In this document: positions 1-8,014 of the stretch, piece by piece | Numbering within the stretch: position 1 is the first letter of the stretch | How the letters are laid out: the number at the start of each line of letters is the position of its first letter | NCBI RefSeq assembly: GCF_009720835.1 | Contig: NZ_WNKZ01000014.1 | Coordinates: 18,179-82,178 of the forward strand | Reading direction: 5' to 3' | Source: Pseudoduganella buxea | Lineage (GTDB): Bacteria; Pseudomonadota; Gammaproteobacteria; Burkholderiales; Burkholderiaceae_D | Length of the DNA: 64,000 nt | Position numbers and translations under genes: made by a program | Notes under the pieces: model-generated | Database searches by the model: none | Told to the model about the DNA's origin: nothing | What the model saw: only the letters and a program-made list of their open reading frames with translations

Positions 1-1014
1 GAACAGCAGGGCCAGGAAGGCGCCGTCGCGGCGCGCCTTGCGCATTTCATGGCGTAGCCGGTCATGGAACATGTTCCGGTTCGGCAGGCCCGTCAGCGAA
101 TCGAAATTGGCCTGGTGCCAGGCCAGGTCGGCCGACTCCTTGTGCTCGGTGATGTCGCTGGCCAGCGCCAGCGCGCCCCGGTAATTGCCGCGGGCGTCGA
201 AGATGGGATTGCTGGCCAGGTGCACCCACAGCTCGGCGCCGTCCTTGCGGATGAACTTGAACTCGCGCCGCTGCGCCATGCCCTGCTGGCGGCGGGCGAT
301 ATTGCGTTCCAGGATCGAGCGCCCTTCCGTGTCCATGAAATGCACCAGCGGCTGCTCCAGCATTTCCTCGATGCGGTAGCCCAGCATGTCGGCCATGCGC
401 GGGTTGACAAAGGTGGTGCGGGCCGACGTGTCGAGTTCCCAGATGCCTTCGCTGGCCGTCTGCACGATGCGGCGGAAGCGTTCCTCGCTCTGCTCCACCA
501 GGGTCAGGCGCCCTTCGGCCGGTTCCACCGTCAGGCTCAGGTACTGGCTGCCGGCGTGGCCGATCAGGGTAACGGGAATGCCCTGGTCGCCGCGGCGTGC
601 CGTGAGCTGCAGCTGGCAGCGCAGGGGCTTGCTGCTGGAGCGCACGCGCGCCAGCCACGCATCGAAGTCGCCCAGGAAGCGCGGCGCGACGAAACTGCGG
701 AAGCGGTGCCGGTCCGGCGCCAGGCGGTCGATGCCGATCTGGTCGGCGCCGACCAGGTTGGTCTGGAGGATGGTGGTGCTGTCGCCGTCGAGAAGGAAAT
801 AGCCGATCGGCGCGAGCAGGTGCAGTTCGCCGAACAGGGCCTGCTCGCGCTCGACGGGCACGCGGCCGGGCACGCCTTCGGGGCGCACCGCGGCGCCGCC
901 GCCGATGGCCATCAGCATGGCCTCGTGCGGCAGCAGGCTGGCCAGGCTGCCGAGGTCGGCCAGGCTGCCGGTCGTGCTGGTGGAGGATGACGACTTGCGT
1001 TCGTGATTGTCCAT
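1..1014 (-). CDS. PAS-GGDEF diguanylate cyclase, C-terminus cut by window edge
   Basis: The visible 338 codons start at an ATG preceded by a CCAGGG ribosome-binding-like stretch. The first ~170 residues are a poorly conserved sensory region. A PAS domain with its PAC segment spans about residues 175-298 (SEERFRRIVQTASEGIWELD begins it, SDITEHKE ends it). A GGDEF domain then begins with DSLTGLPNRNMFHDRLRHEM at about residue 300 and runs off the window. The GGDEF signature itself lies outside, so cyclase activity cannot be judged. By family it is a cytoplasmic c-di-GMP synthase, or a GGDEF-EAL protein if an EAL domain follows. No membrane segment is visible. Confidence 0.85.
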   Translation of the reverse strand, partial: MDNHERKSSSSTSTTGSLADLGSLASLLPHEAMLMAIGGGAAVRPEGVPGRVPVEREQALFGELHLLAPIGYFLLDGDSTTILQTNLVGADQIGIDRLAPDRHRFRSFVAPRFLGDFDAWLARVRSSSKPLRCQLQLTARRGDQGIPVTLIGHAGSQYLSLTVEPAEGRLTLVEQSEERFRRIVQTASEGIWELDTSARTTFVNPRMADMLGYRIEEMLEQPLVHFMDTEGRSILERNIARRQQGMAQRREFKFIRKDGAELWVHLASNPIFDARGNYRGALALASDITEHKESADLAWHQANFDSLTGLPNRNMFHDRLRHEMRKARRDGAFLALLF

Positions 1015-1122
1015 GCGTGCCCTGGAAGTCTAGCGCCCGAATGCCCTCCCGCGCCTGTCGAGAGTGCCGGATCAGACTACCATGCACGATTGAACAAGTC
1101 GAGCGCGCGCGGCCCGCGCCTG

Positions 1123-1533
1123 TCAGAACATGCGGCGGCGGCTGAACGGGTGATCGACCACCAGGGTCGTGCTGGCGATCAGGCTGGACAGGCCCATGAT
1201 CAGCTGCACCAGCTTGTCGTCCGGCAGTATCCACAGCGAACCCTTGGGCGGTTCGGCGCGGGCAATGGCCGTAATCAACGGCGCCACCCAGTCCGCATCC
1301 GGCGTAACATCGAGGACGATGGCATTGTCCACCGTCTGCATGAAGATGTCGCCGCCTTCGGCCAGGGTGAACTTGACGCCGAAACCGGTCTCGTTGGGGC
1401 GGATATGCTCCTGCAGGGCCAGGTTGTGTTCGGCAATCCACAACTCCACGTCGGCCGGCGTCTCAAGGCCCGTCCAGGGCACTGGCCGGAAGCGTGGCCG
1501 GGCCGTTTCGTCTTGATCGGGAGAGTCGTGCAT
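1123..1533 (-). CDS. Conserved-looking hypothetical protein, 136 aa
   Basis: I do not recognise the family. The protein is soluble, with no signal peptide or membrane helix. It has an acidic N-terminus, a central beta-rich stretch (GFGVKFTLAEGGDIFMQTVD) and a hydrophobic segment near the C-terminus (LVQLIMGLSSLIASTTLVV), ending in HPFSRRRMF. Codon usage is typical of the chromosome, with G/C-rich third positions, which supports a real gene. It lies between the GGDEF gene and a divergent DUF3460 gene 55 bases away, so the two probably share a promoter region. No function is assigned. Confidence 0.7.
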   Translation of the reverse strand: MHDSPDQDETARPRFRPVPWTGLETPADVELWIAEHNLALQEHIRPNETGFGVKFTLAEGGDIFMQTVDNAIVLDVTPDADWVAPLITAIARAEPPKGSLWILPDDKLVQLIMGLSSLIASTTLVVDHPFSRRRMF

Positions 1534-1588
1534 GGGGCGAACCTGAAAGGATGACAGGCCGGCAGTGTAACCGAAGAAAGGAGGAAAA

Positions 1589-1774
1589 ATGAAGCTGACC
1601 CGCTACGTCTCGGAATATGAGCAGTTCCTGGACAGTTATATCGCCGAGCACCCCGCCGTGGTGGAAGACCAGCGCCGGGGCTGGCAGATCTGGTGGGACC
1701 GGATCGTCGACCTGGACGCGCAGAAGCGTCAGGCCAAGGACAGCGTGCCGCCCAAGCCCTACTATTATTCTTGA
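1589..1774 (+). CDS. DUF3460 family small protein
   Basis: This 61-residue protein matches the DUF3460 pattern known from betaproteobacteria: a short conserved N-terminal helix (YVSEYEQFLDSYIAEHP), a Q/R/G-rich turn, then WWDRIVDLDAQKRQAKDS and a tyrosine-rich end (PYYYS). The ribosome-binding site AAGGAGG lies six bases before the ATG, so the start is secure. The function of the family is unknown. The gene is divergent from the hypothetical gene on its left. Its stop codon falls at the beginning of a perfect GGGCCC palindrome and a tandem duplication. Confidence 0.85.
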   Translation: MKLTRYVSEYEQFLDSYIAEHPAVVEDQRRGWQIWWDRIVDLDAQKRQAKDSVPPKPYYYS

Positions 1775-1885
1775 AGGGCCCGGGCCCTTCCTCTATTGCA
1801 GGACGGGCGCCAGTCCTTCCACTGTTGCTGAAGGGCCCGGCCCTGCCACTATTGCAGCACGGGCATCAGCCCTTCCACGTGCGCT
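1771..1885. repeat. Two imperfect ~57 bp tandem copies duplicating the 3' end of the neighbouring gene
   Basis: Positions 1771-1827 and 1828-1885 align with an offset of 57, then 56, bases after one deletion. Both contain GAAGGGCCCGG, an ATTGCAG-ACGGGC block and CCTTCCAC. The right-hand copy contains the last codons of the minus-strand endopeptidase gene, so the left copy looks like a duplication of that gene tail. The left copy opens with a perfect 18-base palindrome, GAAGGGCCCGGGCCCTTC (1773-1790), which could act as a bidirectional terminator between the two convergent genes. Confidence 0.6.
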
Positions 1886-2507
1886 TCAGGCCCGTGTCGG
1901 CATGGATCCAGCCGCCGCGCGGGCCGCCCCGGTAGTAGAAGCCGACGCCGCCCTGGCGGAAGCTTTTCACCAGGCCGCCCAGCACTTCCTCGTTCAGGTT
2001 GGCGATGCGCACGTCGGCCGCCTTGCCTTCCATGTGCAGCGACTGGCGCGCGGCGGGAATGCCCTGCTCGCGCAGGCGCTGGTTCGACGCGGGCGTGCGG
2101 TAGCCGGACAGGATTTCGACGGGGCTTTCGATGCCGTAGCGGGCCACGAAAGCCTGCGCACCCCACAGCGTTTCCAGCAGTTTCGGGTCGATCGGCGCCG
2201 TTTCCTTGCCGTTCACGTCGCGCAGCAGGTGGCACAGCTGCTGATAGGCCGACTCGATCACTTCGCCGTCCTTCCAGTACAGCACGGAGGCCTTTTCGCC
2301 GCTTTGCGGACGCGTCACCGTGATGGTGCGGGGCTTGACCCAGAACTCCAGGTCCAGGGCCTGGGCATCGAAGATGTCGGGCGGAGGCGCCAGGCCGCCG
2401 TCCTGCTGGGCGGCCCTGGCCGGCGCGAGGCCGACCAGCGGTGCGCCGATGAAGCTTGCGGCCGTCAGGCCGAGGGTTTTGTTCAGAAATTGTCGTCGCG
2501 TTGCCAT
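1866..2507 (-). CDS. MepK/YcbK-like murein endopeptidase (M15/DUF882), Tat-type signal
   Basis: The protein has 213 residues. The N-terminus MATRRQFLNKTLGLTAASF has the twin-arginine-like RRQFL pattern and a hydrophobic stretch ending APARA, so export to the periplasm is expected. The peptidase M15 zinc site is visible: SLHMEGKAADVRI supplies H and D, and GGWIHADTG supplies the last H. SGYRTPASNQ is also characteristic. E. coli MepK cleaves peptidoglycan crosslinks, and the same activity is inferred here. An upstream in-frame ATG (2570) exists, but the start at 2507 puts the signal peptide at the N-terminus. No partner gene is visible. Confidence 0.85.
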   Translation of the reverse strand: MATRRQFLNKTLGLTAASFIGAPLVGLAPARAAQQDGGLAPPPDIFDAQALDLEFWVKPRTITVTRPQSGEKASVLYWKDGEVIESAYQQLCHLLRDVNGKETAPIDPKLLETLWGAQAFVARYGIESPVEILSGYRTPASNQRLREQGIPAARQSLHMEGKAADVRIANLNEEVLGGLVKSFRQGGVGFYYRGGPRGGWIHADTGLKRTWKG

Positions 2508-2692
2508 GGCTATCCCGTAAAGCGAAATCGTTCGCCACATTTGTCCGCCACTATAGCCGATCGGGCCCACACTTGAGAAATCACTTTAACTGTGTGGCGA
2601 CAATTGCATCGCCTTTAAGCCTCGTTTAAGCCGCTTGTACAGCCCATGAGTCGTGATAAACTTGCTAACGTTTAACTTTTTCAAGGCGGATG

Positions 2693-3763
2693 ATGCAGAC
2701 CGGTAGTACCCCGATGCCCAGGACCACAGGGGCCTTGCTGATTCTCGCCGCCGGCCTGACGCTGGTCGTCGGCCTGTGGCTGGCCTGGCCCGGCGAAATC
2801 ATCGGCTGGGTGTACGGTAAGGTTCAGGCCAATATTCCGGCAGCCACGCCGCCAGCCGCCGGGGCCGATGCCAAGCCCGGCTCGGCCGGCGGCGACAAGG
2901 AGGGCAAGGACGGGACGGAAAAGAAACAAGAGAAGGTCCCGGACGCCGAGCTGTACGCCCGCTATGGCCAGACGGGCGATCTGTTCGGCGGCCTGAACAC
3001 GCTGCTGGCCGGCATTGCCGGCGCCGCCGTGCTGTGGGCCGGTTATATGCAATATCACACGATGAAGAAGGCGCTGGCCGATTCGGAAGACGAACGGGCC
3101 CACCGCTACCAGCAGGAATTCGAGTCGTTCTTCTTCCAGCTGTTGCAATTGAGCGAAGCCACCACATCCAAGCTGGTCTATACGCGTGCCGGCGAGGAAA
3201 CCCGCAAGGGCTCGCGTGCGCTGGACAAGCATGCCTACGAGATCCACGCTGCCGTCAAGGCCGGGCGCCTGGACGACCCTGCCGCCGTACTGGAAGCGCT
3301 CGTCACCCACTTCATGATCGATGCGTATGACCGCCGGCCGTCGCTGTTCGGGCCGCACTACCGGCTGATCGTCCAGACGTTCGAGTATGTGGCCCGCTCG
3401 ACGTTGGCGCGGGAAGACAAGTGCCGCTATGCCGATATCGCGCGCGGCCAGATCGGCGAAGGTGCCGTGCTGATGCTGGCCCTGTACGGCCTGACCGCCG
3501 AGGGCCAGGCGCTGCATCCCCTGATCGAGGAGTTCAACCTGCTTGAACACCTGCACCGGCGCTACCGGCACGCGTACAAGGATGCCTTGTCGCTGGCGTA
3601 TCGATCGACTGCCTTCGGGCGTACGCCGAACACGGCCGGCGCGACGCCGATGCACTCCCCAAGCCGCAGTGTGAAGCTCGATATCAGGCGCCGTGTGGCC
3701 CAGCGCGTGGCCGACGACAAGTATGAGGCGCAGCGCACGACCTCGGGGCTGGGCGGCAACTGA
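2693..3763 (+). CDS. Putative phage abortive infection protein, PutAbiC family
   Basis: A 356-residue membrane protein. Transmembrane helix 1 is at about residues 13-37. A charged linker rich in K, E, D and G follows, then a second helix at about 95-120 (FGGLNTLLAGIAGAAVLWAG). After it comes the pattern I know from the PutAbiC family: YARYGQTGDLFGGLNTLLAG, FESFFFQLLQL, a GPHYRLIVQTFEYV block, ARGQIGEGAVLMLALYGL and LIEEFNLLEHL. Members are predicted phage-defence proteins related to lactococcal AbiC; no mechanism is visible. AAGG at 2683-2686 is better spaced for this ATG than for the one at 2690. It stands alone, with no toxin, methylase or helicase beside it. The gene converges on the EAL gene three bases away. 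Confidence 0.75.
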   Translation: MQTGSTPMPRTTGALLILAAGLTLVVGLWLAWPGEIIGWVYGKVQANIPAATPPAAGADAKPGSAGGDKEGKDGTEKKQEKVPDAELYARYGQTGDLFGGLNTLLAGIAGAAVLWAGYMQYHTMKKALADSEDERAHRYQQEFESFFFQLLQLSEATTSKLVYTRAGEETRKGSRALDKHAYEIHAAVKAGRLDDPAAVLEALVTHFMIDAYDRRPSLFGPHYRLIVQTFEYVARSTLAREDKCRYADIARGQIGEGAVLMLALYGLTAEGQALHPLIEEFNLLEHLHRRYRHAYKDALSLAYRSTAFGRTPNTAGATPMHSPSRSVKLDIRRRVAQRVADDKYEAQRTTSGLGGN

Positions 3764-3766
3764 CGT

Positions 3767-4606
3767 TCAGGCGGCGATCCTCGCGGCAGCCTGCCCCAGC
3801 GGCGGCAGCACGGCCCGGGGCTGGTCCAGCGCATAGCCCTGCACCAGCGGCACGGCCGCCGCCCCGTCGGCGACGGCATGCAGAGCCGTCAACGTCTCGG
3901 GCCGTTCGGCGTGGTGGAACAGCACCTTGCCGCCCGCGTCGGACGCGGCGTTGATCAGGCGGACCAGCGCCGCGCCGTCCTGGCCGTTGCCGGCGCCGCG
4001 GGCGTCGATGCGCACGATGTCGGGGCGCACCCGCGCCACCAGCGCCAGGCCCTCGTCGGCCGTGGCGACATTGACGGCGAAACGGAAGCCGTTGCGGCGG
4101 TAGTTGTCCGCCACATAGCCCAACAGCCAGGTCTGCTGCGGCACGGTGGCCGGCAGTTGCAGCACCACCCGGGCCAGCGGCAATTCCAGCGCGTCGAGGA
4201 TGCGACGAAAGGCATGGCCATGATTGGTGCTGACGGCGCTGAGCAGGCGGCCGTGCACGTTCAGGTGCAGGTCCGCGTGGGCGCTCTCCGCCTGGCGGAA
4301 AAAGTTAATGGCGTGAAGCATGCGGCACAGCCGGTCCAGCGCCACGGATTCGTCGTCGCTGGCCGCGTGCTCCAGCAGGCGCCACAGCGACAACCCTTCA
4401 TCTTCGGCCGACACGCCGCGGGCCAGGCCTTCGCAGGCCAGCAGCGACCCGCTGTCGAGCGAGCGCACGGGCTGGAACACACTCGTCATCATGCAGTTGA
4501 AGAAGCGGCCCTGGGCCCGACCCGAAGAGTCCAGCCACAGCGAGGACGACGCATCGGCCCGTTGAACGAGCCCCGCCAGATATTGATGAAGGATGGGATA
4601 GCGCAT
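3767..4606 (-). CDS. Degenerate EAL-domain protein
   Basis: The 279-residue protein has an EAL-fold layout without the catalytic residues. The EAL signature is EGL (LACEGLARG). The metal-binding NxS strand reads LHLNVHG. The DDFGTG position is replaced (GFRFAVNVATADEGL), and PDIVRID marks the usual K/D strand. It is therefore unlikely to hydrolyse c-di-GMP and may bind a partner or nucleotide. The start at 4606 has AAAGG five bases upstream; an ATG at 4633 lacks such a site. It is divergent from the proline dehydrogenase gene, with about 210 bases of shared upstream DNA. Confidence 0.8.
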   Translation of the reverse strand: MRYPILHQYLAGLVQRADASSSLWLDSSGRAQGRFFNCMMTSVFQPVRSLDSGSLLACEGLARGVSAEDEGLSLWRLLEHAASDDESVALDRLCRMLHAINFFRQAESAHADLHLNVHGRLLSAVSTNHGHAFRRILDALELPLARVVLQLPATVPQQTWLLGYVADNYRRNGFRFAVNVATADEGLALVARVRPDIVRIDARGAGNGQDGAALVRLINAASDAGGKVLFHHAERPETLTALHAVADGAAAVPLVQGYALDQPRAVLPPLGQAAARIAA

Positions 4607-4818
4607 TACTGCCTTTCGCAACAAGGATGTCATGCAGGACAGCGTACGCTGCCCGGCCCGAACGCAGAACGAATCAATTCGCCGTTTCTTATGCGCAGGC
4701 TGAATAACCGCAGCGCAAACGGAGACAAGCACGGCGCGGCATTGTCTGGCATGCTGGCAGATCCGCTCAGTTTACTTGTCAGCTTTGAATCATCACCTTT
4801 GAAAGGACCGCCGCGTCG

Positions 4819-5871
4819 CTGCCGCCCGCCCCCGCCACCTTCCCCGCCGCCTGGCAACCCATCGTCGACCGCGCCGCCGACGCGCTGCGCGCTCTCGCGC
4901 TGGACGAAAGCGCCAAGGCGCGCTTCTGCACCGATCCGGCCCTGCTGCCGTTCATGCACCGCGTGGCCGAACGCTACGTGGCCGGCGCCACGGTGCCGGA
5001 GGCGGTGCGGCGCGTGGCGGCCAGCGCCGCCCGGGGCCACCGGGGCTCGGCCGAATACATGGGCGAGAGCGTGCAAGACGAGGCCGTGGCGATGGCCGAG
5101 ACGGAAGTCTTCCTGGAACTGGTGCGCGCGCTGGACGAAGCCGGGCTGGACTCGTCGATCTCGTTCGACCTGTCCCATATCGGTGCCAGCGTCGATCCGG
5201 AACTGGGCTATCGCAATGCCGTGCGGCTGGGCCAGGCGGCGCGAGCATCCGGGCGCGAGCTGATGATCTCGATGGAAAACATCGAACGGGCCGACGCCAT
5301 TTACGCCACCTATATGCGGCTGCACGACGAAGCGGGACTGGCCAATGTCGGCATCACCGTGCCGGCCAGGCGCCGCCGCTCCGTGCAGGACCTGCCGCGC
5401 CTGCTGCGCTATCCGGGCCGCATCCGGCTCGTCAAGGGCGCCTTCCATGAAAGCGCGGCCCATTCGCATGCCCGCAACAGCCCGGAACTGGCCGCCGCCT
5501 ACCGCGAACATGCCGCCACCTTGTTGGGAAGCGGCCACCTGTGCTCGATCGCCACGCACGACCGCGCCATCCAGCATGACCTGGCCCGCCTGATCGACGA
5601 CATCGCGCCGGACCCGGCCGCCTTCGACGCATTTGAGTTCGAGTCGCTGATCGGCCTGGGCACGGAGCAGATCGACACCCTGCGGGCGCGGGGCCTGCCG
5701 ACGCGCGAATATACCGTGTTCGGCCACGAGCATTTCCTGTACGTGCTGAACCGCATCGCCGAGGAGCCCGTGCGACTGTACCAGGCCGTCACTGATGCGC
5801 TGGGGCCGTGGTTGTTGCCCGCCGCAGACGGCGCCGGCGGCGATGTAGTTGACGGGCAACAACACACATAA
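4819..5871 (+). CDS. Proline dehydrogenase family protein, non-AUG start
   Basis: Proline dehydrogenase oxidises proline to pyrroline-5-carboxylate using FAD. Barrel motifs of the family are visible: ISFDLSHIGASVD, RELMISMENIERA, GRIRLVKGAFHES (about residue 200), CSIATHDRAIQHD, FEFESLIGLG and the C-terminal LNRIAEEPVRLY. The first in-frame ATG is at 4954, but obvious coding sequence (PIVDRAADALRALALDESA) reads upstream of it to the stop at 4786. No ATG, GTG or TTG lies between. GAAAGGA at 4801 is followed by CTG at 4819, the best candidate start. There is no P5C dehydrogenase domain, so this is a monofunctional enzyme. Confidence 0.8.
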   Translation: MPPAPATFPAAWQPIVDRAADALRALALDESAKARFCTDPALLPFMHRVAERYVAGATVPEAVRRVAASAARGHRGSAEYMGESVQDEAVAMAETEVFLELVRALDEAGLDSSISFDLSHIGASVDPELGYRNAVRLGQAARASGRELMISMENIERADAIYATYMRLHDEAGLANVGITVPARRRRSVQDLPRLLRYPGRIRLVKGAFHESAAHSHARNSPELAAAYREHAATLLGSGHLCSIATHDRAIQHDLARLIDDIAPDPAAFDAFEFESLIGLGTEQIDTLRARGLPTREYTVFGHEHFLYVLNRIAEEPVRLYQAVTDALGPWLLPAADGAGGDVVDGQQHT

Positions 5872-5982
5872 GCATATTGGAAAAGATTCGTTTTCATCCC
5901 AGCCGTGCAAGGGTATTGTTACCCTACATCAACGCGCGAGGTCGCCCACAGGGCGCCGCGCACTACACGGATCGGGTGTCCC

Positions 5983-6672
5983 ATGTGCCAGCTTCTCGGA
6001 TTGAACAGCAGTCTCCCCGCCGCGCTCGGCCCGTTCTTCGACGTCTTCGCCGAACGGGGCGGCCGCACCGACGAGCACAAGGACGGCTGGGGCATCGCTT
6101 TCCACAGCGGCAAGCGCTGCCGCCTGTTCACCGACCACCGCGCCGCCATCGATTCGCCGCTGGCGGCCCGCATCCGCCGCCGTCCGCTGCGTGCCCGCAA
6201 TATCCTGGCCCATATCCGCAAGGCCACGCAGGGCCGCATCGCACTGGAAAACAGCCACCCGTTCGCGCGACGGCTGTGGGACCAGACGTGGAGCTTCGCC
6301 CACAACGGTGACCTGAAAACCTTCGCGCCGGCCCCGGGCCTTTACCGTCCCCAGGGCGACACGGACAGCGAAGCGGCGTTCTGCCACCTGCTGTCGCAAC
6401 TGGCCCGGCGTTTCCCGCACGGCGCGCCGGCAGCGCATCTGCTGCACGCGGCGATGGCCGAAGTGGCGGCGGACATCGCCTCGCACGGCACCTTCAACTT
6501 CATCCTGTCCAATGGCGACACCCTGTTCGCCCACTGCTCGACCAACCTGCACTACCGCCTCGATGCCGGCAAGGCCATCATCGCCACCCAGCCCGTCGAC
6601 ACGGCCGAGGGCTGGATCGCCTTCGCCGCGGGCGAACTGAAGGCCTTCGGCCAGGGCCTGCTGCGCGCCTGA
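5983..6672 (+). CDS. yafJ: Class II glutamine amidotransferase, YafJ type
   Basis: The 229-residue protein starts MCQLLGLN, which puts Cys2 at the N-terminus after methionine removal, as needed for an Ntn-type glutamine amidotransferase. The start at 5983 is therefore firm, although the frame is open further upstream. Other family blocks are DEHKDGWGIAFH, LAHIRKATQG, ENSHPFARRLW, FAHNGDLKTF and GDTDSEAAFCHLL. YafJ-like proteins are predicted glutaminases or amidotransferases of unsettled substrate. The 110-base upstream gap separates it from the proline gene. A strong -10 element downstream suggests that the next genes have their own promoter. Confidence 0.88.
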   Translation: MCQLLGLNSSLPAALGPFFDVFAERGGRTDEHKDGWGIAFHSGKRCRLFTDHRAAIDSPLAARIRRRPLRARNILAHIRKATQGRIALENSHPFARRLWDQTWSFAHNGDLKTFAPAPGLYRPQGDTDSEAAFCHLLSQLARRFPHGAPAAHLLHAAMAEVAADIASHGTFNFILSNGDTLFAHCSTNLHYRLDAGKAIIATQPVDTAEGWIAFAAGELKAFGQGLLRA

Positions 6673-6681
6673 CGTACCTGC

Positions 6682-6716
6682 CTGGCATGCCAGGATGGCA
6701 AGGCGCGCCGTATAAT
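6682..6716 (+). promoter_or_regulatory. Palindrome CTGGCATGCCAG followed by a consensus TATAAT -10 element
   Basis: A perfect 12-base palindrome CTGGCATGCCAG (6682-6693) is followed 17 bases later by TATAAT (6711-6716). The palindrome overlaps the expected -35 position, whose sequence is a poor match to TTGACA, so it could be an operator or activator site. Transcription would begin near 6724, about 20 bases before the small membrane ORF that precedes rodA. Confidence 0.5.
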
Positions 6717-6743
6717 GGCGTGCCTCCTTCTCCCCATGTCCAC

Positions 6744-6884
6744 ATGCCCGACCCACATGATCCGTCCTTCGCCGACCGCGCCGGCGCGCAGTTCCGGCGC
6801 CGCCTCCTCACGCTTGCCGTCGTCGCCCTGGCCGGGCTGGCGCTGCTGACCGTCCGCCTGGTCTACCTGCAGGCCTGGCAATGA
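6744..6884 (+). CDS. 46-aa single-helix protein resembling the N-terminus of PBP2, coupled to rodA
   Basis: The predicted peptide begins MPDPHDPSFADRAGAQFRRR. It continues with one hydrophobic helix (LLTLAVVALAGLALLTVRL) and ends VYLQAWQ. This matches the arrangement at the N-terminus of penicillin-binding protein 2 (MrdA): a short basic cytoplasmic tail, one helix, then ARLVYLQ. The protein stops there, so the transpeptidase is absent. The stop overlaps the rodA start (ATGA), so the two are translationally coupled. mrdA normally lies directly before rodA, so this is either a relic of mrdA or a retained small RodA partner. No strong ribosome-binding site is visible, and the start could lie upstream at 6687. 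Confidence 0.5.
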   Translation: MPDPHDPSFADRAGAQFRRRLLTLAVVALAGLALLTVRLVYLQAWQ

Positions 6885-8002
6885 ACGAGGCCGGATGGTG
6901 GGCGCGCCTGCGCCCCGTCGTGGCCGTGGACGTACCGCTGCTGCTGTGCATCGCACTGCTGCTGGTCACGGGCCTGGTGACGGTGTATTCCGCCGCCGCC
7001 GATTTCCCCGGCCGCTTCGCGGCCCAGCTGCGCAATATCGGCATCGCGCTGGCCATCATGTGGGTGGCCGCGAATGTGCCGCCGCCCCGACTGATGCGTC
7101 ACGCGCCAGCCGTCTACGCCATCGGCGTGCTGATGCTGCTGGCCGTGCTGGTGGCGGGGGTGAGCAAGAAGGGCGCCACGCGCTGGCTGTACGTGGGCTT
7201 CGACTTCCAGCCGTCCGAGATCATGAAGATCGCCATGCCGCTGATGCTGGCCTGGTTCTTCCATCATTTCGGGGCCGCGCGGCGCTGGCAGAACTTCGCC
7301 GTCGCCGCCCTGCTGCTGGCCATTCCCGTCGGGCTCGTCATGAAGCAGCCGGACCTGGGCACGGCGCTGCTGGTGCTGGCGGCCGGTTTCTACGTGATCG
7401 TGCTGGCCGGCCTGCCGTGGCGGGCCCTGGCGGCACTGGCCGTGGCGGGCATCGTGGCCATGCCGCTGTCCTGGCCCCTGCTGCACGACTACCAGCGCCA
7501 CCGCGTGATGACCCTCTTGCATCCGGACGCCGACCCGCTTGGCAAGGGCTTCCAGATCAAGCAGGCCGGCATCGCCATCGGCTCCGGTGGCGTCTCCGGC
7601 AAGGGCTGGCTGGAAGGCACGCAGGGCCACCTGGGCTTCCTGCCGGAACGCTCGACGGATTTCATCTTTTCCGTCTATGCGGAGGAATTCGGCCTGGCCG
7701 GCAATATCGCCCTGCTGGTGCTGTATTTCCTGCTGATCGTGCGGGGGCTGCAGATCACGGGCAGGGCGGCGACGCCCTTCTCGCGCCTGCTGGCCGGGGC
7801 CATCACGATGATCCTGTTTACGTATGCCTTCATCAATATCGGCATGGTCAGCGGCATCTTCCCCGTCGTCGGCGTGCCGCTGCCCTTCATCAGCTACGGC
7901 GGCACGGCCTTGATGACCCTGGGCCTCGGTTGCGGCATGCTGATGGCGATCGCGCGGGAAAGTGCCGCGCTGGCGCGCGGACGGCTGGGCGGGCTGAAGT
8001 AA
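6881..8002 (+). CDS. rodA: Rod-shape peptidoglycan glycosyltransferase RodA
   Basis: The 373-residue SEDS-family protein polymerises lipid II into glycan strands in the elongasome. Multiple transmembrane helices are spread through the length. Family blocks include LVTVYSAAADF, GATRWLYVGF, FQPSEIMKIAMPL, KQPDLGTALLV, YQRHRVMTLLHPDADPLGKG, ERSTDFIFSVYAEEFGL and the C-terminal GVPLPFISYGGTALM. Length and motifs are those of an intact enzyme. Its usual neighbours mreBCD and mrdA are missing. Only a 46-residue PBP2-like peptide precedes it, so this may be a second rodA copy or a rearranged locus. Confidence 0.92.
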   Translation: MNEAGWWARLRPVVAVDVPLLLCIALLLVTGLVTVYSAAADFPGRFAAQLRNIGIALAIMWVAANVPPPRLMRHAPAVYAIGVLMLLAVLVAGVSKKGATRWLYVGFDFQPSEIMKIAMPLMLAWFFHHFGAARRWQNFAVAALLLAIPVGLVMKQPDLGTALLVLAAGFYVIVLAGLPWRALAALAVAGIVAMPLSWPLLHDYQRHRVMTLLHPDADPLGKGFQIKQAGIAIGSGGVSGKGWLEGTQGHLGFLPERSTDFIFSVYAEEFGLAGNIALLVLYFLLIVRGLQITGRAATPFSRLLAGAITMILFTYAFINIGMVSGIFPVVGVPLPFISYGGTALMTLGLGCGMLMAIARESAALARGRLGGLK

Positions 8003-8014
8003 AATTCAGAAAAT

